DNA from: CAYOUV01 sp964407265
GTDB taxonomy: Bacteria; Chloroflexota; Anaerolineae; Anaerolineales; Villigracilaceae
Assembly (NCBI GenBank): GCA_964407265.1
Contig: CAYOUV010000065.1
Coordinates: 1-17,160 of the forward strand
Direction of reading: 5' to 3'
DNA length: 17,160 bases
The notes under the pieces are model-generated. The model was not told the origin of the DNA and did no database searches. It saw only the letters and a program-made list of their open reading frames with translations. Made by a program: the position numbers and the translations under genes. Shown here piece by piece: positions 1 to 7,210 of the stretch; position 1 is the stretch's first letter, and each line of letters begins with the position of its first letter.

Positions 1-18
1 CGCCTCCGCCTCCGCCTC
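1..18. repeat. Three tandem CGCCTC hexamers at window edge
   Basis: The first 18 bases are three perfect copies of CGCCTC. The array may extend to the left beyond the window, so its full length and its relation to any upstream gene cannot be judged. It could be the end of a repeat-rich coding region or a simple intergenic repeat. Confidence 0.5.
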
Positions 19-42
19 AGTTTTCTTTGCGGTTTTCAACAA

Positions 43-71
43 TGCACAATTTCATGTTTTCAGCCTATAAT
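43..71 (+). promoter_or_regulatory. Candidate sigma-70-type promoter for the receiver-GGDEF gene
   Basis: A perfect TATAAT lies at 66-71, with TGCACA (4 of 6 matches to TTGACA) at 43-48 and a 17-base spacer. The expected transcription start near 78 would leave a leader of only about 11 bases before the ATG at 89. GGGAG at 77-81 could serve as a ribosome-binding site only if transcription starts slightly upstream. Seen by eye only. Confidence 0.4.
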
Positions 72-88
72 GATATGGGAGTGTACGT

Positions 89-1006
89 ATGAGAATTCTG
101 GTCCTTTGCCAAGACATTGCTGACTATTCGATCATCAAGCAGGTTTTAGAACACAATGGACACGAAGTGGTCGTGGTTGATAATACTGAAATCGCCTGGG
201 ATTTCTTGGATGGCGGGCAAACCCGACTGGCAATCCTGGACTGGCCGGTAAAAGACCGGGGAACAAAGGGTTTAATTGAGCGGATACGTTCCGCTAAATT
301 TGCCTCTTCGACATATATTATCGTCATTGCAAATAAAGGCCAGGATTCGGAAATTGCAGCAGTTATGAAAGCTGGAGCGAATGACTATCTTCCCAGACCG
401 ATCTCTCCTCAGGAATTAAAAGTCCGGGTCGGGTTGGGTGAACGCATTTTGGCTCTGGAACAGGATTTATCCAAGACGCGTGACGAGTTCGAACATCATG
501 GTGTTTATGATGGGCTGACTGGCTTGATGAACAGCCGTGCGTTTTATAAATACGCCCACGGTGAACTCGAACGCGCGAGACGAATTTCCTCGTCGATCAG
601 CCTGATTGCCATTGACATTGACAACTTTAAAGCAATCAACAAACAGTATGGTCGTAATATCGGGGACGAAGTTATCAAGGCAGTTGCCGAGAGCATTTGC
701 GAAAAGAATCGCCCCTACGATGAAGTTGGGCGCTGGTCTGGCGACGAATTCATGGTCATATTACCCGGTGTAGTGGGAAATGACGCCGAAAAGATTGCAG
801 AGCGAATCCTGAACGGCGTCCGAACGGTTGATGTTGCAGCCGGCGAAGGACAGCACGTCGATGTGCAAGTTAGTGCTGGGATTGCATCTGTATATCGGGT
901 CAGCGCCTCGATAGAATTGCTCGATTTATTGATACAGCAAGCAGATGAAGCCTTAAGCCGCGCCAAACGGGCTGGTGGCAACCAGGTCCAGGTAACTTTG
1001 TCATAA
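89..1006 (+). CDS. Receiver-GGDEF protein, probable diguanylate cyclase
   Basis: A 305-residue cytoplasmic protein with an N-terminal CheY-like receiver (about residues 1-120), a short helical linker (about 118-137) and a GGDEF domain (about 138-300). GGDEF domains make cyclic di-GMP from two GTP. The signature loop is SGDEF (217-221), so the first Gly is Ser while the catalytic GDEF part is intact. DxLTGLxNxR-like DGLTGLMNSR (141-150) and DIDNFKAIN (176-184) are also typical. RPYD (208-211), five residues before the loop, matches the RxxD product-inhibition site. The receiver keeps a candidate phosphoacceptor Asp51, but the usual switch Thr/Ser is Ala81 and the conserved Lys is Arg103, so phosphorylation may be weak or absent. 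The gene stands alone, with a terminator just downstream. Active cyclase is likely but not certain because of the S in the loop. Confidence 0.88.
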   Translation: MRILVLCQDIADYSIIKQVLEHNGHEVVVVDNTEIAWDFLDGGQTRLAILDWPVKDRGTKGLIERIRSAKFASSTYIIVIANKGQDSEIAAVMKAGANDYLPRPISPQELKVRVGLGERILALEQDLSKTRDEFEHHGVYDGLTGLMNSRAFYKYAHGELERARRISSSISLIAIDIDNFKAINKQYGRNIGDEVIKAVAESICEKNRPYDEVGRWSGDEFMVILPGVVGNDAEKIAERILNGVRTVDVAAGEGQHVDVQVSAGIASVYRVSASIELLDLLIQQADEALSRAKRAGGNQVQVTLS

Positions 1007-1024
1007 ATCCTGCTAAATTAATTT

Positions 1025-1048
1025 CAGCCTGCTCTAACGAGCAGGCTG
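1025..1048. terminator. Bidirectional rho-independent terminator
   Basis: A perfect 10-bp stem (CAGCCTGCTC with GAGCAGGCTG) has the 4-base loop TAAC. It lies between convergent stops at 1006 (+) and 1056 (-). The plus side is followed by a T-rich run (ATTATTATTATTT) and the minus side by AAATTAATTT, so it can end both transcripts. Confidence 0.82.
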
Positions 1049-1055
1049 ATTATTA

Positions 1056-3068
1056 TTATTTGAGATATCTGTCAAACCATCGGAGGATGTGATTGAGGCG
1101 CGCAACACGCCGATCAGTGCGACCGGTACGTGAGAGTCCATGGAATTCAGCGGGGAAACGCACAAACTCAGTATCCACCTTCAAGCGTTTGAGGGCCACG
1201 AATACCTGCTCACTCTGTTCAATCGGGCAACGATGGTCGTTTTCGCTGTGGATGACCAATGTGGGAGTCCTGGCATTCGCAATGTATTTTATCGGCGAGT
1301 GATCCCAGAATTTTTTCAGATTACCACCTTCGAACGGCGCACCGACCTCCAATTCCTGCTGGAAGATCCAGTTGAAATCACTCGAGCCCCACATGCTAAT
1401 TAAATTGCTGACGCAGCGCTGAGAGACCGCTGCTTTGAATCGATCAGTATGCCCGATAATCCAGACAGTCATATAACCACCATAAGACCCGCCGGTTACA
1501 CCCATGCGTTTTGTATCGATGTACGGCAGCGCGGAAATATAGTCGGTCCAAGCCATCAAATCAGCATAATCGACACCACCCCAACCACCCCAAATGGCCT
1601 TGGCATGCTTCTCGCCGTAACCGCGCCCACCGCGCGGATTAGAGAAATAGACCACATAACCATTAGCTGCCAAATAATAAAATTCGTGCATAAAAAGCTT
1701 GCCATACTGCGTCAATGGCCCTCCGTGTATTTCCAGGATGGAAGGGTATTTTCTGCGCGCGTTAAAGCCGGGCGGTTTGATGATCCAACCCTGTAGATCA
1801 TTTCCATCCGGCCCTTTGAACCTGACTTCCTCAATTTTTCCCAGATCTAATTTATCCAGCACGTCGCGATTAAGGCGCGTCAGATGGCGGGTAGTACCGG
1901 AGGCAAGTTCGCGTACGTACACCTGTCCCGGGTCATCCATGCGACCGTAGTGATAAGCAACCTTATTTTGCGCCTTATCGAATCCGTATGAGAGGATTGC
2001 GCCTCCTTCACCGATCACATCCTGCAAGATTTTACCGTCCAGGGAGATATTCTTGAGCAGAGAGCTGCCATGGTATACCGCTGGGAAATAGATCGACTTC
2101 CCATCGTTCGACCAAATCGGTCGGATCGCTTCCGGGGTCCCAAGGTCGTTGATCACGTTGGGGGAGACATGCAAATCGTATCGAGCGGTTAAATTTTTTG
2201 CAACTTTGGAGCCATCGACTGGAATGACCCACAAACCGAGATTCTGATACCAGTTCGCTTCTCCCTTCTGGGCATAGTATGCAATCCACTTTCCGTCCGG
2301 GGAAAACGCAGGTTTGGATTTTTCTCCCAGGGGAAGTTCGATCCGCACGGGTTCTCCACCGGTTGCCGGAATGATGAAAAGGTCATCGGCATCCGGATTT
2401 TGGTCGGGATCATCGCTGTGATTCGAAACAAAAACGATCGACTTGCCATCCGGCGACCAGGCCGGGTCACGCTCATCCCAGATCGGGTGGTCGGTCAACT
2501 GTTTGGTGCGAGCGGTGCGCGTGTCCACCAACCACAGATGCCAGCGTTCATGAGGCAGGTATCCATATTCATCGAGTTTGTAAAAGAGGCGATTGTAGTG
2601 GCGCGCGATGACCCCAAGCTCCTTCTTTTCCTGGTCTTTTTGACGCTCAATGGCGTCCGGATCGAGTTTGCGGATACGGCATAGCAGCTTGCGTCCATCT
2701 GGCGACCAATCCAGGCTGGAAATTTCACCATCCAGATCAGCCAGAGGGCGGGCTTCACCCCTGTCAAACGGGATCAGGTAGACTTGAGGTGGCTTGGTAT
2801 TGCTATTGCGGTTGGAAAGGAAGACAATCTGCTTTCCGTCCGGCGACCAGCGCGGTAACAGGTCACGCTGATCGCCCTGCGTGAATTGCTGGGGAGATCC
2901 GCCATTGGTCGGAACAACCCATAGATTGGAATATTTCTTCTCGGATTTGCGGTCCACCCGTTGTAAAGTGTAGATGACGTGTTGGCTATCCGGCGCGAGT
3001 CGCACGTCCGAAAGAACCTGAAGGCGGTACAGGTCTTCTGCGGTGATCAAATGCTTCTTCTCAGCCAT
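1056..3068 (-). CDS. S9 family prolyl oligopeptidase / acylaminoacyl-peptidase
   Basis: A 670-residue serine peptidase of the prolyl oligopeptidase superfamily, which removes residues from short or N-blocked peptides. The N-terminal half is a beta-propeller with several PD40-type WSPDGK repeats (near residues 74, 121, 204, 255 and 319). The C-terminal half (about 420-670) is an alpha/beta hydrolase with the nucleophile elbow GGSYGG (Ser528), a likely Asp611 (HSENDHRCP) and His643 (EFHG), a complete triad. The HGG oxyanion-hole motif is at 448-450. There is no signal peptide, so it acts in the cytoplasm. The start has a strong ribosome-binding site (AGGAAGGGAA) just upstream. It is the last gene of an apparent azlC-azlD-peptidase operon, only 11 bases after azlD. 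The S9C subfamily is the best fit; the exact substrate is unknown. Confidence 0.93.
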   Translation of the reverse strand: MAEKKHLITAEDLYRLQVLSDVRLAPDSQHVIYTLQRVDRKSEKKYSNLWVVPTNGGSPQQFTQGDQRDLLPRWSPDGKQIVFLSNRNSNTKPPQVYLIPFDRGEARPLADLDGEISSLDWSPDGRKLLCRIRKLDPDAIERQKDQEKKELGVIARHYNRLFYKLDEYGYLPHERWHLWLVDTRTARTKQLTDHPIWDERDPAWSPDGKSIVFVSNHSDDPDQNPDADDLFIIPATGGEPVRIELPLGEKSKPAFSPDGKWIAYYAQKGEANWYQNLGLWVIPVDGSKVAKNLTARYDLHVSPNVINDLGTPEAIRPIWSNDGKSIYFPAVYHGSSLLKNISLDGKILQDVIGEGGAILSYGFDKAQNKVAYHYGRMDDPGQVYVRELASGTTRHLTRLNRDVLDKLDLGKIEEVRFKGPDGNDLQGWIIKPPGFNARRKYPSILEIHGGPLTQYGKLFMHEFYYLAANGYVVYFSNPRGGRGYGEKHAKAIWGGWGGVDYADLMAWTDYISALPYIDTKRMGVTGGSYGGYMTVWIIGHTDRFKAAVSQRCVSNLISMWGSSDFNWIFQQELEVGAPFEGGNLKKFWDHSPIKYIANARTPTLVIHSENDHRCPIEQSEQVFVALKRLKVDTEFVRFPAEFHGLSRTGRTDRRVARLNHILRWFDRYLK

Positions 3069-3079
3069 TGTTTCCCTTC

Positions 3080-3394
3080 CTAGAAAGTGAATTCGAGCAA
3101 CAATAATACAGCCATCCCAGTCAAGATGGTCAACAGGGCACTCCTGGTCTTCCAGGCAACCAGAATGGCAGCCAATCCGGCCAGCATACGATAATTTCCG
3201 AAAGACAGGTCGAATTTTCCTCCTGGCAGCAAAAGCTCAGGGACGATGATTGCCGACAGCACCGCCGGTGGGACAAAGCGAAGCGCTCTGCGAACCACTG
3301 GAGGCATATTAAAGCGGCCAAAGAGATAAATAAATGATAGCCGCATCCCAAATGTCAGCAGGCCACCCAGAAGCATCACCAGCCAAATGTTCAA
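3080..3394 (-). CDS. azlD: AzlD-like small subunit of branched-chain amino acid exporter
   Basis: A 104-residue, highly hydrophobic protein with about four membrane segments, matching the size of AzlD. AzlD partners with AzlC to export branched-chain amino acids. Typical features are the FGMRLSFIY opening and the RRALRFVPPAVLSA stretch in the middle, which resembles the conserved AzlD core. The reading frame begins with TTG at 3394, whose last two bases plus A form the TGA stop of azlC (TTGA overlap). This implies coupled translation of the two subunits. The next Met is residue 7. The S9 peptidase follows directly. Substrate is inferred from family knowledge. Confidence 0.85.
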   Translation of the reverse strand: MNIWLVMLLGGLLTFGMRLSFIYLFGRFNMPPVVRRALRFVPPAVLSAIIVPELLLPGGKFDLSFGNYRMLAGLAAILVAWKTRSALLTILTGMAVLLLLEFTF

Positions 3395-4074
3395 CGACGG
3401 CTCTCCAACAACATCCCGATCAGGATACCAAATAATGCCGCAATGATCAGACCAAGCTTATATGGCAAATTGTAAGCCAGCAAGGCCACGGCTCCGGCAG
3501 ATAGCGCAGCGGCCACTGCTGGACGGTCTTTGAGGGCTGGCATGACCAGGGCAATGAAAGTCAAGGGGAGGGCAAAATCCAGCGGCCAGTTACGGGGCAA
3601 GGCTGTTCCCAGCACAATCCCAGCCGCCGTGCTGACCTGCCAGGTAGTCCATAAAGCCAAGCCTGCTCCAAGGAAGAACCAGTGCCCGTTTGGATTTTCA
3701 GCGTTGGTCTCATAATTGATAATGGTCACAGCATAGGTTTCGTCCGTCAGTAGATAGGCTAAAACGTGTTTCCAACTCATTGGCAGGTTTTTGAGGTAAG
3801 GGGCGACAGAAGCACTGTAGAGCAAATGACGCAGGTTTACCACAGCGATGGTCAGCACGATCACCAACCCGGGCACCGATTCGTGAATCAACTGTGCAGC
3901 GATAAATTGGGAGGAACCAGCGAAGACCATCGATGACATGGCTTGTGAGGCAGCTTTGGAAAGTCCGGCATTCAAAGCCAATACACCGTATATCATGCCA
4001 AACGGGAAAACACCAATCAAAAGGGGGAATTCGGCGCGAACGCCATTTAAAAATGCTTGATTAGATTTACGCAT
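3391..4074 (-). CDS. azlC: AzlC-like large subunit of branched-chain amino acid exporter
   Basis: A 227-residue integral membrane protein with several hydrophobic helices. The N-terminal FPLLIGVFPFGMIYGVLAL and the following region with SSMVFAGSSQF are characteristic of AzlC (LIV-E family, two-component with AzlD). It exports branched-chain amino acids and analogues. It overlaps azlD by four bases and is followed by a peptidase, so the operon may dispose of amino acids released from peptides. The ATG at 4074 has no clear Shine-Dalgarno. It sits three bases after the TGA of the upstream broken acyltransferase frame, so translation may have been coupled to that gene originally. A later start would remove the conserved N-terminus. 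Confidence 0.87.
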   Translation of the reverse strand: MRKSNQAFLNGVRAEFPLLIGVFPFGMIYGVLALNAGLSKAASQAMSSMVFAGSSQFIAAQLIHESVPGLVIVLTIAVVNLRHLLYSASVAPYLKNLPMSWKHVLAYLLTDETYAVTIINYETNAENPNGHWFFLGAGLALWTTWQVSTAAGIVLGTALPRNWPLDFALPLTFIALVMPALKDRPAVAAALSAGAVALLAYNLPYKLGLIIAALFGILIGMLLESRR

Positions 4075-4077
4075 GTG

Positions 4078-4545
4078 TCAGTGCAGTGATGGGATACCCA
4101 TGTGCCGGGCCATAGTGATATCAAGATTCATATTGTGGAGGTTGTCTTCGAGCAATAATTGCAAACTAGTCTCCAGGGTTCGGCACTGGTCTTGATAATC
4201 GAGTGGAACGGGAATGACGCCAATCGCGTTCAATAACGGGATCGCTATTTTGGTAAAAACTTTCGACAGCCATAAACTAAAAGGCATTGGCAGATGCAAT
4301 TCTTCTTCGATAAAATCCACACACGTATTCAGCAGTAATCACCGGATCAATCGTATCCGCAATGATCCAGGGATACAAGCGCAGTGGAATGGAGCAGACC
4401 GCACCAATCGGCCTAAGTGAGCCAATATGATTGGCAATGAAGACAGCCGGGCCTTTCTTTGATAAATTCTCATCATCCAGCAGGTTCCTCCCCGAAGAAA
4501 GGCATCCGACAATTTAGCCAGCCTTCGATATGTCTGATCTATCAT
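4078..4545 (-). pseudogene. Broken PlsC-like acyltransferase (two frameshifts, truncated C-terminus)
   Basis: The minus strand encodes one protein only if the frame is switched twice. An ATG at 4545 behind AAGGGA begins MIDQTYRRLAKLSDAFLRG. Near a G-run at 4490-4493 the sense frame changes to RNLLDDENLSKKGPAVFIAN and continues through PLRLYPWIIADTID. Near 4320 it returns to the first frame with VDFIEEELHLPMPFSLWLSK and VPLLNAIGVIPVP-like text, ending at TGA 4078. The FIANH block resembles acyltransferase motif I (NHX4D), but the Asp position is Arg. The protein stops before the expected FPEG/FPED-type block, so the 3' part is lost or decayed. It would have acylated a glycerophosphate-type lipid. 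The family assignment is from memory of related Anaerolineae proteins and is tentative; sequencing errors could explain one or both shifts. Confidence 0.5.
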
Positions 4546-5167
4546 GGCGCATCCCTTAATAAAATGCATCGAGACAATCCGTACGATCAATTACGACACC
4601 TCAAGCCTAGATTGCACCCAAAAAAAGACTGGCATCATCAATTCAACAGGTTAAACCCTGACCTTGCTCTGATCGATACGATCCTAATTGTAGTTCACAT
4701 TTCAAGCATCGACTTTATTATTAACCCTATGGATGTTTAAGCAGAGGGGGAATTTTCAGAGACACAGCATTGGAACCTTGATTACACCTACAATGTGGTT
4801 ACGCGCAATTACCATTGTGCTGCAAACCTGCAAAAGCGGCTGGCAGCTGATGGAGTTGGCATTATAATCCCCAACTGAGTATCCCTGGTTCACAAAGTGG
4901 AATAACCGCTTATAACGATTTAGGATGATACTTGATATTCTGAATGAACTGTGACCGAATCGATTCCGGAAATCTCGCTGCGACGGGCGCATGATGCACG
5001 AGCGACGAAAATTACCAATCTTACATCTGGCTACTAGAGAACTTTCCAGCCTGCAGGTAACTATTCACCCGGTTGGTAATGTTGGAAGATCTTATTAAGC
5101 ACCGGTTTTCATACTCGTGTTCCCCTAGCGTAAGTGGTACATCAACACATGCAAAGCGGAGAAAAAA
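4546..5167. other. Long intergenic stretch, possible decayed gene
   Basis: About 620 bases without a convincing gene. The plus strand at about 4600-4878 reads as one frame with a single internal TAA at 4738-4740. The part after it (AEGEFSETQHWNLDYTYNVV, ending at a TGA near 4878) looks protein-like. This may be a gene remnant, but no family is recognised. The rest (about 4880-5150) is stop-rich and shows no RNA gene or strong repeat. It presumably holds the promoter of the SDR gene at 5168, but no good -35/-10 pair was found. Confidence 0.35.
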
Positions 5168-5815
5168 ATGAATATCGTCGTTTTCGGCGCATCTGGCAGA
5201 ACTGGTACTAAAATTGTGCAACAGGCACTCGATGTCGGTCAGCATGTCACTGCCTTTGTGCGCAACCCAACAAAAACCAGCTTTCAGCATCCAGCTCTGA
5301 CGATTTTCCAAGGAGATGCCTTGGATGTCTCAACTGTGGACCAAGCCATTGCCGGTCAGGAAGCTGTCATCAGCGCACTGGGACCGACAAGATCATCCAT
5401 GCCAGACAATACAACCGATGCAGGCGTGATGGAAACAGCAGCCAGAAATATCGTGGCTGCGATGCACAATCACAAAATCCAGCGTCTGATCTCCACCACC
5501 GGGGCCGGAGTACGGGATCCCGAAGACCAACCCAAGTTGATGGACCATCTGATGAAAGGGCTTCTCACACTGCTAGCCGGCGCGGTCTTGCGCGATTCCG
5601 CAGCCAACGTGGAGCTAATCCGCGCTTCGGATCTGGATTGGACCATTGTCCGCTTTCCACGTTTGGTAGATGGCGAACACACCGGGATTTACCGCGTCGG
5701 GTATATCGGTAAAGATTCAGGTACACGGATTTCCCGCGCAGATGCTGCTGACTTTATCGTGAACGAGTTGATCGAAGGAAAATATATCCGACGGGCACCA
5801 ATGGTCAGTTATTAA
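5168..5815 (+). CDS. NAD(P)-binding atypical SDR protein (NmrA/YwnB-like)
   Basis: A 215-residue Rossmann-fold protein. The N-terminal MNIVVFGASGRTG carries the GxxGxxG dinucleotide-binding motif (Gly7, Gly10, Gly13), and FVRNP at 35-39 is typical of NADP-preferring atypical SDRs. Further family features are the GDALDV stretch (50-55), an ISALGP strand end, and a DLDWTIVRFPRLVDG stretch near residues 155-170. These proteins act as flavin/biliverdin reductase-like enzymes, epimerase-like proteins or redox sensors; the substrate cannot be told. GCGGAG at 5156-5161 is a suitable ribosome-binding site. The gene is alone on its strand, facing the exporter operon. Confidence 0.87.
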   Translation: MNIVVFGASGRTGTKIVQQALDVGQHVTAFVRNPTKTSFQHPALTIFQGDALDVSTVDQAIAGQEAVISALGPTRSSMPDNTTDAGVMETAARNIVAAMHNHKIQRLISTTGAGVRDPEDQPKLMDHLMKGLLTLLAGAVLRDSAANVELIRASDLDWTIVRFPRLVDGEHTGIYRVGYIGKDSGTRISRADAADFIVNELIEGKYIRRAPMVSY

Positions 5816-5900
5816 GAGGTCATCAAGTCTGAAAACAGCAATTTCCAAGACAGATAACAAAACTAATCTTTGCGGGGTCAACCAACAACGATATCCCGAT

Positions 5901-5919
5901 TTCGGACCAACTGTCCGAA
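5901..5919. terminator. Weak hairpin between convergent genes
   Basis: A perfect 7-bp stem (TTCGGAC with GTCCGAA) and 5-base loop CAACT lie between the stops at 5815 (+) and 5996 (-). No U-tract follows on either strand, so it is at best a weak or factor-dependent terminator. Confidence 0.3.
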
Positions 5920-5949
5920 TCATCAAATAACGGATCGCTTTGCGTAATG

Positions 5950-5984
5950 AGCCAGGCCTCTCTCGTATGAGGAAAAGCCCGGCT
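5950..5984 (-). terminator. Possible hairpin downstream of the exporter operon
   Basis: In the minus-strand transcript AGCCGGGC pairs with GCCTGGCT (8 bp, one G-U pair), with a 19-base interior that can fold further. It starts 11 bases after the last permease stop. The G-U pair fits the minus strand better than the plus strand. There is no U-tract. Confidence 0.3.
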
Positions 5985-5995
5985 AGATTTAGAAA

Positions 5996-7195
5996 TTATA
6001 TTTCCATCGTTCCAAAACGCCAGACCGCCAGAATGAAGAAGCCCAGTGCATAAACCAGCAGCACGCCGACTGGAAGCCAGGCTGAATCCAGGCTCAGGCC
6101 GCGGATCAGGATGTTCTGTAAACCGGTGATCGCCCAGGCGGAGGGTAGTGCTTTTCCAATCGCTGCGAATATTCCTCCGGCCATTTCCAGCGGAAACCAT
6201 GCCCCACCCAGCGCCGAAAAGCCGAACATGGCGATCATCGAGTACATGGTTACCTGATCATCTCCCTTGGCCAATAGGCCGATCAGCAAGCCCATGCTGG
6301 AGACCCACAATCCTAATGCCACCAATACCAATAATGTGCCCATCGGCACGCGCAGGTAGTCGACACCCAGCACTAACTGCCCAAATATGACCAGCATCGC
6401 AATCTGCAAAAAGACGATGGCGAACATTCCCATCAAGTGGCCGACCAGTACTTCCCAGGGTTTCATGGCAGTCGTCATCAAACGCTGCAATGTGCGGCTC
6501 TTACGTTCCTGCGCCAGGATTTGGGCCGAGGTCACCAGTCCCATAATTGCAAACTGCACCAGTATGCCGGGCGAAGATTGGTTGTAGGGATTATCGCCGA
6601 ACCAGCTTTTGGATTTCTGTGCCACTGCCTGCTCCATCCGGACCAGGCTGCCGGCGTTGTCCATTCCCCACTTTTTCCAGGCCAGTTCGAGCGCTGGAGC
6701 AAATTCGTTGGAATTGCCAACCGCGTCCACGCTCATCTGCGAAATTTCTACTGCGCTCATCAATTGGGATATGGGAACTCGCAGCAGTTGAAAGAGCGAT
6801 TGCCCTTTCGTGGACGCTGCATCGGCGATCAATTTAACCTGTGGAACTTTCCCAACCTGGGCTTGTTCGCCAAATCCGGACGGAATGACCAGCACCCCAT
6901 CCACATCCCCTTTCTGCAATGCTGTCAGTGCTTCGGCTTTATCCATTTGGACAGGTTTCAGCGTATCCGACTCTTCCAGGCGGGTATAAAGCAATTCGCT
7001 CAACGCGCTAGCCGGAGTCTCTTCCACCCAGGCCAGGGGCATGCGTGGATCTTGTGGCTTACCGTTCTCGCCGCTTCGGTAAGCAAAACCCATGAACAAC
7101 GTAAAGGCAATTGGCATAGCTACCAGGAACAGGAAGGAGCGCTTATCTCGCAAAATTTGCGATAAGTCTTTGATGGCTAAATCAAGGATTCTCAT
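5996..7195 (-). CDS. ABC-2 type exporter permease (second permease)
   Basis: A 399-residue ABC-2 permease. An N-terminal membrane helix (about residues 20-40) is followed by a large extracytoplasmic domain of roughly 150-180 residues, then five C-terminal helices. The cytoplasmic AQERKSRTLQRLMTT stretch after the second helix matches the coupling region that contacts the ATPase in this family. The ATG at 7195 is preferred: GGAG at 7204-7207 is eight bases upstream, while an in-frame TTG at 7201 is too close to it. The N-terminus (MRILDLAIKDL) closely resembles that of its neighbour permease (MKILDIAFKDL), suggesting an old duplication. It is the last gene of the operon and probably forms a heterodimer with that neighbour. 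Confidence 0.9.
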   Translation of the reverse strand: MRILDLAIKDLSQILRDKRSFLFLVAMPIAFTLFMGFAYRSGENGKPQDPRMPLAWVEETPASALSELLYTRLEESDTLKPVQMDKAEALTALQKGDVDGVLVIPSGFGEQAQVGKVPQVKLIADAASTKGQSLFQLLRVPISQLMSAVEISQMSVDAVGNSNEFAPALELAWKKWGMDNAGSLVRMEQAVAQKSKSWFGDNPYNQSSPGILVQFAIMGLVTSAQILAQERKSRTLQRLMTTAMKPWEVLVGHLMGMFAIVFLQIAMLVIFGQLVLGVDYLRVPMGTLLVLVALGLWVSSMGLLIGLLAKGDDQVTMYSMIAMFGFSALGGAWFPLEMAGGIFAAIGKALPSAWAITGLQNILIRGLSLDSAWLPVGVLLVYALGFFILAVWRFGTMEI

Positions 7196-7210
7196 AATCA
7201 ATTCTCCAAT

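Noticed and set aside
2400..2684. Plus-strand frames opposite the S9 peptidase
   Set aside because: All are shadows of the 670-codon peptidase, whose propeller repeats and catalytic triad are clear.
4756..4992. 78-codon minus-strand frame in the long intergenic stretch
   Set aside because: No ribosome-binding site and no recognisable features. The opposite strand reads more like protein in part of it.
5823..6200. A 125-codon minus-strand frame overlapping the end of the second permease
   Set aside because: It overlaps the permease in another frame, extends into the intergenic hairpin region and shows no recognisable protein pattern.
6437..7165. A 242-codon open frame on the plus strand opposite the second permease
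   Set aside because: It is fully antisense to a clear ABC-2 permease, its translation has no family-like motifs, and it is explained by the codon bias of the real gene.
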